Assembly (NCBI RefSeq): GCF_013363995.1
Contig: NZ_JABWGO010000002.1
Span: forward strand, 248,001 to 312,000
Source: Nonomuraea rhodomycinica
GTDB lineage: Bacteria > Actinomycetota > Actinomycetes > Streptosporangiales > Streptosporangiaceae
DNA: 64,000 nt
Direction of reading: 5' to 3'
Shown here: in pieces, positions 16,765-24,569 of the stretch
How the letters are laid out: each line of letters begins with the position of its first letter
How positions within the stretch are numbered: position 1 is the first letter of the stretch
The notes under the pieces: generated by a model
The model's database searches: none
Seen by the model: only the letters and a program-made list of their open reading frames with translations
What the model was told of the DNA's origin: nothing
Position numbers and translations under genes: made by a program

Positions 16765-19419
16765 ATGTCGAGACGGTTGTTCAGCACGCTCCTGATCGCC
16801 GCCGTCGCTCTCGCGGCGGTCGTCGTCAGGATGGCGCCGGTGTCCGCCGTCGCCGCCGATCCCTACGCGTTCAAGAACGTCAGGATCGACGGCGGCGGCT
16901 TCGTCCCCGGCATCGTCTTCAACCCCACCGAGCGCAACCTCGTCTACGCGCGCACCGACATCGGCGGCGCCTACCGCTGGAACCAGTCCACCAGGTCCTG
17001 GACCCCGCTGCTCGACGGGTTCGGCTGGGACAAGTGGGGCTACAACGGCGTGATCAGCCTCGCCACCGACCCCGTGGAGACCAACCGCGTGTACGTCGCG
17101 GCCGGCATGTACACCAACTCCTGGGACCCCAACAACGGCGCCGTCCTGCGCTCCGGCGACAAGGGCGCGACCTGGCAGGCGACCGCGCTGCCGTTCAAGC
17201 TCGGCGGCAACATGCCGGGCCGCGGCATGGGGGAGGCGCTGGCCGTCGACCCGAACAAGAACAGCGTCCTCTACCTCGGCGCCCCCAACGGCAACGGCCT
17301 GTGGCGCAGCACCGACTACGGCGTCACCTGGGCCAAGGTGACGAGCTTCCCCAACGCCGGCAACTACGCCCAGGACCCGAGCGACCCCAACGGCTACCTG
17401 AGCCACCAGCCGGGCGTGATCTGGGTGACCTACGACCCGCGCTCGTCGGCCAAGGGCACCGCGACCAGGACCGTCTACGTGGGCGTCGCCGACAAGGACA
17501 ACAGCGTCTACCGCACCACCGACGCGGGCGTCACCTGGTCGCGCGTGGCCGGCCAGCCGACCGGCCACCTGGCCCACAAGGGCGTGCTGGACACCGTCAA
17601 CGGCTACCTCTACATCGCCACGAGCGACACCGGCGGCCCGTACGACGGGGCCAAGGGCGACGTGTGGCGCTACGCCACCGCGACCGGCGCCTGGACCCGG
17701 ATCAGCCCCGTCCCGTCGGCCGGCTCCGACGACTACTTCGGCTACAGCGGCCTGACCGTCGACCGGCAGAAGCCGGGCACGATCATGGTCGCGACGCAGA
17801 TCTCCTGGTGGCCGGACGTGATCTTCTTCCGGTCCACCGACTCCGGCGCCACCTGGACCCGCGTGTGGGACTGGACCTCCTACCCCAACCGCAGCTTCCG
17901 CTACAAGCAGGACATCTCGGAGAACCCGTGGCTGACGTTCGGCACGAACCCGCAGCCGCCTGAGGTCACGCCCAAGCTCGGCTGGATGACGGAGTCGCTG
18001 GAGATCGACCCGTTCGACTCGAACCGGATGATGTACGGCACCGGCGCCACGATCTACGGCACCGAGGACCTCACCAAGTGGGACTCGGGCGCCCAGTTCA
18101 CGATCAAGCCCATGGCCAGGGGCCTGGAGGAGACGGCCGTGCTCGACCTGATCAGCCCGCCGAGCGGCGCGCCGCTGGTCAGCGCCCTGGGCGACGTCGG
18201 CGGCTTCCGCCACACGAACCTGGACGCCGTGCCGTCGATGATGTTCACGGCCCCGGTCTTCACCTCGACCACCAGCCTGGACTACGCGGAGAAGGCGCCG
18301 TCGGTCATGGTGCGGGCGGGGAACTTCACGGACTCCGACCGTCCGAACGACAGCCACGTGGCCTTCTCCACCGACGGCGGCGCCACCTGGTTCCAGGGCA
18401 CCGAGCCCGGCGGGATCGACGAGGGCGGCACCGTGGCCGCCGCGGCCGACGGCTCCCGCTTCGTGTGGGCGCCCAAGGCGGTCACGCCCGTCCACGCGGT
18501 CGGCTACGGCAACTCCTGGCAGCAGGTCTCCGGCCTGCCCACCGGGGCGATCGTGGAGTCGGACCGGGTCGACGCCGCGAAGTTCTACGGCTTCGGGGGC
18601 GGCAGGCTGTACGTCAGCACGAACGGCGGCGCGAGCTTCACCGCCACCGCCGCCGCGGGCCTGCCGGCCACCGGCAAGCTCAAGGCGGTCCCCGGCAGGG
18701 AGGGCGACCTGTGGCTGGCCGGCGACGGCGGCCTGTGGCACTCCACCGACAGCGGCGCGTCGTTCACGAAGCTGCCCGGCGTCACCTCCTCGGTGAACGC
18801 CGGCTTCGGCAAGGCGGCGCCCGGCGGCACGTACCCGGCGGTCTTCGCCGTGGCCACGATCGACGGCGTCGCGGGGCTCTTCCGGTCGGACGACGCGGGC
18901 TCCACCTGGGTGCGGATCAACGATGACAAGCACCAGTACGGCAACATGGGTGAGGCGCTGACCGGCGACCCGCGGATCTACGGCCGGGTCTACCTCGGCA
19001 CCAACGGCCGCGGCATCGTCTACGGCGACCGCACGGGCCCGACCCCGACCGTGACGCCCACGGTCACCCCGACCGTGACGCCCACGGTCACCCCGACCGT
19101 CACCCCGACGACGGGGAAGGGGTGCGCCGCGACCTACACCGTCGGCAACCAGTGGCCGGGCGGCTTCGGGGCCGAGGTCACGGTCAGGAACACCGGCTCG
19201 TCGGCCACCACCGGCTGGAAGGTCACCTGGACGTACGGCGGCGACCAGAAGATCAGCCAGTTGTGGAACGGCACCCTGAGCCAGTCCGGCTCCGCGGTCA
19301 CCGTGACCGACGCGGGCTACAACGGCGCCCTCCAGCCGAACGCGAGCACCTCGTTCGGCTTCAACGCCTCCTTCACCGGCACCAACGCCAGCCCCACGGT
19401 GACCTGCGCGGCATCGTGA
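16765..19419 (+). CDS. Secreted GH74 xyloglucanase with C-terminal CBM2
   Basis: This 884-residue secreted endo-xyloglucanase has a signal peptide at residues 1-30. Two seven-bladed propeller halves follow, with many BNR-type repeats (RSTDSGATWTR, STNGGASF). Both GH74 catalytic Asp candidates are visible: D65 in RTDIGGAYRW and D477 in LGDVGGFRH. A TPTV-repeat linker (about residues 757-783) leads to a family 2 cellulose-binding module (CAATYTVGNQWPGGF..., ending TVTCAAS, with a likely Cys-Cys pair). It would anchor to cellulose and cut the xyloglucan backbone, feeding GH31, GH3 and the importers. ATG 16765 is chosen because it starts the signal peptide; the SD (GGAAAGGG) is somewhat distant. 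Confidence 0.92.
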   Translation: MSRRLFSTLLIAAVALAAVVVRMAPVSAVAADPYAFKNVRIDGGGFVPGIVFNPTERNLVYARTDIGGAYRWNQSTRSWTPLLDGFGWDKWGYNGVISLATDPVETNRVYVAAGMYTNSWDPNNGAVLRSGDKGATWQATALPFKLGGNMPGRGMGEALAVDPNKNSVLYLGAPNGNGLWRSTDYGVTWAKVTSFPNAGNYAQDPSDPNGYLSHQPGVIWVTYDPRSSAKGTATRTVYVGVADKDNSVYRTTDAGVTWSRVAGQPTGHLAHKGVLDTVNGYLYIATSDTGGPYDGAKGDVWRYATATGAWTRISPVPSAGSDDYFGYSGLTVDRQKPGTIMVATQISWWPDVIFFRSTDSGATWTRVWDWTSYPNRSFRYKQDISENPWLTFGTNPQPPEVTPKLGWMTESLEIDPFDSNRMMYGTGATIYGTEDLTKWDSGAQFTIKPMARGLEETAVLDLISPPSGAPLVSALGDVGGFRHTNLDAVPSMMFTAPVFTSTTSLDYAEKAPSVMVRAGNFTDSDRPNDSHVAFSTDGGATWFQGTEPGGIDEGGTVAAAADGSRFVWAPKAVTPVHAVGYGNSWQQVSGLPTGAIVESDRVDAAKFYGFGGGRLYVSTNGGASFTATAAAGLPATGKLKAVPGREGDLWLAGDGGLWHSTDSGASFTKLPGVTSSVNAGFGKAAPGGTYPAVFAVATIDGVAGLFRSDDAGSTWVRINDDKHQYGNMGEALTGDPRIYGRVYLGTNGRGIVYGDRTGPTPTVTPTVTPTVTPTVTPTVTPTTGKGCAATYTVGNQWPGGFGAEVTVRNTGSSATTGWKVTWTYGGDQKISQLWNGTLSQSGSAVTVTDAGYNGALQPNASTSFGFNASFTGTNASPTVTCAAS

Positions 19420-19427
19420 CCTGAACA

Positions 19428-19455
19428 GGGGTGACCGGGGGACCCCGGTCACCCC
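19428..19455. terminator. Bidirectional intrinsic terminator between GH74 and the second importer operon
   Basis: GGGGTGACCGGGG (19428-19440), two nt, then its exact complement (19443-19455) give a 13-bp stem (effectively ~11 bp with a small loop). It begins 8 nt after the GH74 stop and contains the stop codon of the convergent permease gene, so it can serve both transcripts. There is no U-tract, as is common in actinomycetes. Confidence 0.75.
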
Positions 19456-20345
19456 TTGACCGCTCCGATGAGCACGCCCTTGGTGAAGTGCCGCTGCACG
19501 AACGGGTAGACGAACAGCACCGGTACCAGCGCGATCACCACGATCGACATCTGGATCGCCAGGTTCGGCGGCAGGGACCGCCCGGCCGCCGCCGCGTCCG
19601 CGCTCTGGCCCACGAACATCGACTGGCCCTGGTAGACGTACTGCCGCAGCACGAGCTGGAGCGGCCACTTGGCCGTGTCGTTCAGGTACAGCACGGCGTC
19701 GAAGAACGCGTTCCAGTACCCGACGGCGTACAGCAGCCCGATCACCGCGATCACGCCCCGCGACATCGGCAGGACGATCCGCCGCAGGATCGTGAACTCG
19801 CTCGCCCCGTCGACGCGCGCGCTGTCGGTGACCTCGCCCGGGATGCTCAGGAAGAACGCCCGGGTCACCACCAGGTTGAAGGCGGTGACCGCCACCGGCA
19901 GGATCAGCGACCAGTACGAGTCGATCAGCCCGAGCCCGCTCACCACCAGGTACTTCGGGATCAGCCCCGGCCCGAACAGGAACGTCAGCAGCACCAGGAA
20001 CAGCAGCGGCCGGTGCAGCAGCGAGCCGGGCCGCGACAGCCCGTACGCGGCCAGCGTGGTCACGGTCAGGCTGATGAACGTGCCGGCCACGGTCACGCCC
20101 AGGCTCACCAGCACGGCCCGCGTCACCACGCCGCCCGCGAACAGCTCCTCGTAGGCGGCGAACGACATCTCGCCGGGCACGGTGACGAGCCCGCCCGCCC
20201 GGGTGACCGCCTCCTGCGTCGACAGGCTGGTCAGCACCACCATGTACACGGGGAAGACGACGGCGACGACGATCGCGGTCAGCACGACCGCCTTGCCCGT
20301 GCGCCCGATCAGCGAGGGCCGTTCCGCCCAGGATGCCGCGTTCAT
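19449..20345 (-). CDS. ABC-transporter permease, LplC/YtcP type (CUT1)
   Basis: This 298-residue inner-membrane permease has six predicted TM segments. The EAA-type loop reads DSARVDGASEFTILRRIVLP and the C-terminus ends FVQRHFTKGVLIGAVKG, as in LplC-like subunits. The ATG at 20343-20345 overlaps the TGA of the LplB-type gene. Reading on upstream in this frame would run through that gene, so this is the true start. It is third in the operon with a large Tat-type binding lipoprotein and LplB-type permease. Cargo is probably another xyloglucan-derived or hemicellulose oligosaccharide. Confidence 0.92.
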   Translation of the reverse strand: MNAASWAERPSLIGRTGKAVVLTAIVVAVVFPVYMVVLTSLSTQEAVTRAGGLVTVPGEMSFAAYEELFAGGVVTRAVLVSLGVTVAGTFISLTVTTLAAYGLSRPGSLLHRPLLFLVLLTFLFGPGLIPKYLVVSGLGLIDSYWSLILPVAVTAFNLVVTRAFFLSIPGEVTDSARVDGASEFTILRRIVLPMSRGVIAVIGLLYAVGYWNAFFDAVLYLNDTAKWPLQLVLRQYVYQGQSMFVGQSADAAAAGRSLPPNLAIQMSIVVIALVPVLFVYPFVQRHFTKGVLIGAVKG

Positions 20346-21346
20346 GATCTCTTGTAGATCCCCTGCTCGCCGAACCGGTGGGCGACCTTGTTGGCCACCA
20401 GGATGAGGATGAGCCCGACCACGCCCTTGACCAGGCCGGCCGCCGCGCCGTAGCTCCACTCGCCGGTCAGCAGCGTGCGCCAGTAGACGAACGTGTCGAG
20501 CACCTCGGCGGCGTCGCGGCCGACCGCGTCGCGCTGGATGAAGAACTGCTCGAAGCCGACGTTGAGCGCGTCGCCCAGCCGCAGGATGAGCAGCAGGACG
20601 ACCACCGGCCGCAGGCCGGGCAGCGTGACGTGCCACAGGCGGCGCCGGCGGCCCGCGCCGTCCACGGCCGCCGCCTCGTAGAGGTTCTGGTCGATCGCGG
20701 CGAGCGCGGCCAGGAAGATGATCGCGCCCCAGCCGGCGTCCTTCCAGATCGTCTCGCCGGTGACGAGCAGCAAGAACGTATCCGGATTCGTCATGATGTC
20801 GAGGCCCGAGTAGCCGTGGTCGCGCAGGGTCTGCGACAGCAGGCCCGCCCCGCCGAACATCTGCTGGAACAGCGTCACGACCAGCACCCACGAGAAGAAG
20901 TGCGGCATGTAGACGACGCTCTGGATCAGCAGCCGCAGCCGGGGCCGGACCACGCTGTCCAGCAGGATCGCGAGCACGATCGGCACCGGGAAGTAGAAGA
21001 CGAGCTGGAACGCGGTGATGGTCAGCGTGTTCAGCGTCGCGTCCCAGAAGCTCTCGTCCAGCACGAGCCACTGGAAGTTCGCCAAGCCCACCCACGGGCT
21101 GTCCTTGATCCCCACGTACGGCGAGTAGTCCTGGAAGGCGATCACGTTGCCGAGCAGCGGCACGTAGTGGAAGACCAGCAGCAGCCCGATCGCCGGGACC
21201 GTCATCAGCAGGAGCTGCCAGTCGCGCCGCAGCCTGGCCCGCAAGCTCACGCGCCGGACCCGTCCGCCCGCGCCCCGGGTGGTGTCCGGGACGGCGGGCG
21301 CGGTCAGGTCACCCGCCGCCCCGGAGTCCGCGGAGCGCTCAAGCAC
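20342..21346 (-). CDS. ABC-transporter permease, LplB type (CUT1)
   Basis: This 334-residue permease has six predicted TM segments and the EAA loop EAAAVDGAGRRRRLWHVTLP. The N-terminal ~35 residues are a polar, Ala/Arg-rich cytoplasmic extension before TM1 (LLLMTVPAIGLLLVFHYVPL). The start is GTG 21344-21346, overlapping the binding-protein stop by 8 nt; the end overlaps the next permease by 4 nt. LplB/LplC pairs form a recognised CUT1 subgroup distinct from the MalF/MalG pair encoded 8 kb away, so the island has two separate importers. Confidence 0.92.
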   Translation of the reverse strand: MLERSADSGAAGDLTAPAVPDTTRGAGGRVRRVSLRARLRRDWQLLLMTVPAIGLLLVFHYVPLLGNVIAFQDYSPYVGIKDSPWVGLANFQWLVLDESFWDATLNTLTITAFQLVFYFPVPIVLAILLDSVVRPRLRLLIQSVVYMPHFFSWVLVVTLFQQMFGGAGLLSQTLRDHGYSGLDIMTNPDTFLLLVTGETIWKDAGWGAIIFLAALAAIDQNLYEAAAVDGAGRRRRLWHVTLPGLRPVVVLLLILRLGDALNVGFEQFFIQRDAVGRDAAEVLDTFVYWRTLLTGEWSYGAAAGLVKGVVGLILILVANKVAHRFGEQGIYKRS

Positions 21347-23045
21347 GGCCGTTGTCCCGCAGGACCTTCAGGTAGAACGCGCGGGCCTCGTCACCGCCGT
21401 CGCGCCGCCACTCCGCCGCGATCTGCTTGGCGTCGCTCACGGGCCGCCGCCCGCGCATGATGTCGGTGAACTTGTCCTCCGTCGGCACCTGGAGCCCCGC
21501 GTACTTGCCCGGCCGCTGGATCCTGATCCCGTCGAACGGCGTCTTCTCGATGTACGGGAACGTGGCGTTCTGCCAGGCCAGGTTGGCCTTGGCGGCGTCG
21601 GGGAACGGCCAGTCCACGTACAGCGGCCGGCCGCCGAGGAAGCCGTAGGTGTAGGCGACCTCCTTGGTGCCGAGGTCGGTGAGCTTGGGCACGCCGTCGG
21701 AGCCGAGCGTGAAGTGCTTGCCCTTGACGCCGTAGTTGGCCAGCTCGTACTCCTTGGTGCCGTACGGCGCCGCGCACCAGTCGAGGATCGACAGCAGCTC
21801 CTCCACCTGGGCCTTGGGCGTGCCCTTGCGGATGAAGGTGAACAGGCCGGCGGCGGTGTTGTGGTACATGATCGGCGTGCCGCCGTCGTGGGCGAAGACC
21901 GGGAGGACGCCCAGCGCGAAGCCGGGGTTCTTCGGCCGGTGCTGCTGGAGCAGTTCCTTCCAGCCGCCCAGGCCGTCCCGGTAGACGAGGATCTGCCCGG
22001 CGCCGATCAGCTCCTTCTCGTTGGCGCCCTTGCTGCCGGCGACGCTCGGGTGGATGAGCCCCTCGGCGAAGAGCTTGCGCATCCACTCCAGCATGAGCTC
22101 CCACTCGGGGGTCTCGTACTTGTGGATCAGCTTGCCGCCCTCGTAGCGCCACTCCTGCGGGACCTTGAAGATCGGCCAGGCCATCTCGTGGATGTCGCCG
22201 AACGCCCACCGCTTGGCCTTGGCGTCGGTGATCTCCTTGCCGAGCCGGTAGAGCTCGTCGGCGGTCCTGGGGTTCTGGTTCCAGCCGTTCTCGTCGAACA
22301 GGTCCTTGCGGTAGAGCAGCGCGTACGGGAACGGCTCGGTGGGGTACGGGACGCCCATGAGCTTGCCGTTCCAGATCGACCACTGCCAGGCGGCTGTGGG
22401 GAGGTTGGCGAGCAGCGGGTACGCCTTGACCCGGTCGCCCTGCAGGTACGGGGTGAGGTCCTCGAACGCCTGGTCGACGGCCTTGTTGAAGTCGGCCATC
22501 TTGTCGATCTCCCAGTTCGGGATGCACATGAGGTCCGGGATGTCGCGGGCCGCGAGCCGGGCGATGGCCTTGTCGACGTACGTGACGCCGTCGGTGATCT
22601 GGAACTCCAGGGTGGCGCCGATGTCGGCGTTGACGGCCTGGAAGTAGGAGTTGCTCGCCAGGCCGGGCGGCGGCGGGCCCCAGAGCGGGGTCATGGCCTT
22701 GTAGCTGCCGCCCCTGCCGGCCTTCCGCGTGAGCGCGGGGACGGGGTCGGCCGGGTAGGAGCTGAACCCGCCGCTGATGTCGGGGACGCCGGGGAGGGTG
22801 GACCTGGTGCCGGGCAGGTCGGGCTTGATCGCGTCGAACGGGACGAACGCCGGCGTGAGGGCCTTGAGCTTGTCGCCGGCGGCGGCGGTGGCGCCGCCCG
22901 TGCCGGGCCGGGGGGTGCCGGGCGGGCTGCAGGCCGACAGCACGCCGGCCGCCGCGGTGAGTCCCACGAGCCCGAGGAATCCGCGCCGGGTGGTCGCCTG
23001 GGTGGAAGGCCGAGCGGTCGAAGCGCCTTGAGGGGGAGGTGTCAC
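21339..23045 (-). CDS. ABC-transporter binding lipoprotein, LplA type, with Tat-lipobox signal
   Basis: This 568-residue extracellular binding protein is larger than the other island binding protein, as is typical of LplA-like subunits. The N-terminus carries a twin-arginine motif TTRRGFLG (R20-R21), a hydrophobic stretch and a lipobox LSAC (C39), so it is exported folded by Tat and lipidated. The GTG at 23043-23045 is chosen because GAAGGAG lies about 7 nt upstream. An in-frame ATG at 23090 would leave almost no leader after the operator. The gene is divergent from ROK with the operator between them, and operon partners are the two Lpl-type permeases. Confidence 0.9.
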   Translation of the reverse strand: MTPPPQGASTARPSTQATTRRGFLGLVGLTAAAGVLSACSPPGTPRPGTGGATAAAGDKLKALTPAFVPFDAIKPDLPGTRSTLPGVPDISGGFSSYPADPVPALTRKAGRGGSYKAMTPLWGPPPPGLASNSYFQAVNADIGATLEFQITDGVTYVDKAIARLAARDIPDLMCIPNWEIDKMADFNKAVDQAFEDLTPYLQGDRVKAYPLLANLPTAAWQWSIWNGKLMGVPYPTEPFPYALLYRKDLFDENGWNQNPRTADELYRLGKEITDAKAKRWAFGDIHEMAWPIFKVPQEWRYEGGKLIHKYETPEWELMLEWMRKLFAEGLIHPSVAGSKGANEKELIGAGQILVYRDGLGGWKELLQQHRPKNPGFALGVLPVFAHDGGTPIMYHNTAAGLFTFIRKGTPKAQVEELLSILDWCAAPYGTKEYELANYGVKGKHFTLGSDGVPKLTDLGTKEVAYTYGFLGGRPLYVDWPFPDAAKANLAWQNATFPYIEKTPFDGIRIQRPGKYAGLQVPTEDKFTDIMRGRRPVSDAKQIAAEWRRDGGDEARAFYLKVLRDNGRA

Positions 23046-23100
23046 GGCGCGCTCCTTCGCCTGTTCGGGGGTTGTCGAGGCAGGTGACATCGCGGGTACA

Positions 23101-23126
23101 ATTAGTTCGTCTTCCAACCAAACAAA
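23101..23126. promoter_or_regulatory. ROK-type operator between the second importer and the ROK gene
   Basis: Read on the minus strand it is TTTGTTTGGT, then TGGAAGAC, then GAACTAAT. This aligns with the sites at 8320-8341 and 16593-16614 but with one nucleotide less between halves. It is an AT-rich patch, 55 nt upstream of the binding-protein start. A good -10 for the ROK direction (TACAAT, 23097-23102) abuts it. Confidence 0.6.
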
Positions 23127-23235
23127 TTAATGGAGGGTGACCGCGGCCACAAGGGAGCGCCCGGGTCACAGGTTGGTGAAGGGCGCCCGCGATGCGGCAT
23201 GCTGGGGACACCTCCTTGGCGGGAACGGGGCTTCA

Positions 23236-24447
23236 TTGATCACATCCACGACCGGCCCGCAGCCGGCCGACTTCGCCGATGTGCGCGCCACCAACCTCGC
23301 GGTGGTGCTGCGCTTCGTGCGCGAGCACGCGCCGTGCTCGCGCGCCGACATCGCGGCCTCGACGGGGCTGAACAAGGCGACCGTCTCCAGCCTCGTCGCC
23401 GACCTCATCGACCGCCGGCTGGTGCGCGAGACCGGCCTCACCGAGAACCGCGTCGGCCGCCCGGCCACGATGCTCGTCCTCGACGGCTCCCCGTACGCGG
23501 CCATCGGCGTGGAGATCAACGTGGACCACGTCTCCGCCGTCGCCACGGGACTGGCGGGGGAGCGGCTGCTCACCTGGCGGCGCGCCTTCTCCGCCGGCGG
23601 GTCGGCCGGCCAGGACGTGGCCGCCGTCGCCGCCATCGTCCGGCGCGTCGTCGGCCGCATGGCCCGCGACGAGCGGCAGGTGCTCGGACTGGCCGTGGCC
23701 GTGCCCGGCCTGGTCGACGTGCAGGGCGTGGTGCGCCTCGCGCCGAACCTCGGCTGGCGCGACGCCGACATCGGCGGCGACCTGGCCAAGGCGCTGCGCG
23801 ACCCCGGCTTCACCGTCCAGGTGGACAACGACGCCAACCTCGCGGCCCTGGCCGAGCAGCGCTTCGGCGCCCGGGCCGGGGCCGCCGACCTCGTCTACCT
23901 GACCGGGGAGATCGGGGTGGGCGCGGGCATCATCCTCGACGGGCGGCTGCGGCGCGGCGCGCTCGGCTACAGCGGGGAGATCGGCCACGTGCAGCTCGAC
24001 CCCGACGGGCCCGCGTGCCGCTGCGGGCGGCGCGGCTGCCTGGAGGCCGTGGCCGGCATCGGCGCCGTCCTGGGGCGCGACCTGTCGCCGGCCGAGATCC
24101 CGGTCGAGATCGAGGACACCGTGCGCGCCGCCCGCGCCGGCGACGCGGCCGTCCTGGCCGCCCTCGACGCGGCGGGCCGCAGCCTCGGCCGGGGCGTGTC
24201 GGTGCTGGCCAACCTGCTCAACCCGGAGGTCGTCGTGCTGGGCGGCTACTACGTGCCGCTCGCGCCGTGGCTGCTGCCGGCGGTGCGGGAGGAGGTGTCG
24301 GGCCGGGCGATCGCGCCGGAGGGGGGCGGCTGCGAGGTCGTGGCCTCGACCCTCGGCCTCGACGCGGCGGCGCTGGGAGGGGCGGCCCGGGTGCTCGACT
24401 CGGTCGACTCGGGCCGGCTCCCGGGGGGAATATCGCGAATCTCCTGA
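23236..24447 (+). CDS. ROK-family transcriptional repressor
   Basis: This is a NagC/XylR-type regulator of ~403 residues. A winged HTH opens it (NLAVVLRFVREHAPCSRADIAASTGLNKATVSSL, first residues ~20-60), followed by a sugar-kinase-like ROK domain with DNDANLAALAEQRFG, GEIGVGAGII and the zinc/ROK signature GEIGHVQLDPDGPACRCGRRGCLEAV. The start is uncertain: TTG 23236 lies ~20 residues before the HTH. A GTG at 23137 would add 33 residues of unlikely composition and lies just after the operator. As the only ROK gene, placed beside one copy of a motif repeated three times in the island, it is the likely xyloglucan-sugar repressor (inference). Confidence 0.88.
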   Translation: MITSTTGPQPADFADVRATNLAVVLRFVREHAPCSRADIAASTGLNKATVSSLVADLIDRRLVRETGLTENRVGRPATMLVLDGSPYAAIGVEINVDHVSAVATGLAGERLLTWRRAFSAGGSAGQDVAAVAAIVRRVVGRMARDERQVLGLAVAVPGLVDVQGVVRLAPNLGWRDADIGGDLAKALRDPGFTVQVDNDANLAALAEQRFGARAGAADLVYLTGEIGVGAGIILDGRLRRGALGYSGEIGHVQLDPDGPACRCGRRGCLEAVAGIGAVLGRDLSPAEIPVEIEDTVRAARAGDAAVLAALDAAGRSLGRGVSVLANLLNPEVVVLGGYYVPLAPWLLPAVREEVSGRAIAPEGGGCEVVASTLGLDAAALGGAARVLDSVDSGRLPGGISRIS

Positions 24448-24527
24448 CTTAGCTCTTGACCTCGGTCACCGGGACGGGCACCCTTCAGGGAACCCACCGA
24501 AATCCCCGCGTAACCTCCCGGCCGGTC

Positions 24528-24543
24528 GTCGAAGCGCTTCGAC
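24528..24543. promoter_or_regulatory. 16-bp perfect palindrome, candidate LacI-family operator
   Basis: GTCGAAGCGCTTCGAC is a perfect dyad centred on CG, the classical form of LacI-family operators in actinobacteria (GAAnCGnTTC-like core). It lies 27 nt upstream of the cytoplasmic GH3 start and in the same operon as a LacI regulator, so autoregulation of GH3-lacI is likely. Confidence 0.65.
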
Positions 24544-24569
24544 AGTCTCAGAGTCTCAGAGGGATGGCC

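Noticed and set aside
23137-23235. 33-residue N-terminal extension of the ROK repressor
   Set aside because: The GTG start directly follows the operator, the SD overlaps it, and the added residues do not resemble ROK N-termini. It is kept only as an alternative.
24448-24569. TTGACC at 24456-24461 as a -35 for the cytoplasmic GH3 promoter
   Set aside because: No -10-like hexamer lies at a suitable distance, so I do not annotate a promoter here beyond the LacI-type palindrome.
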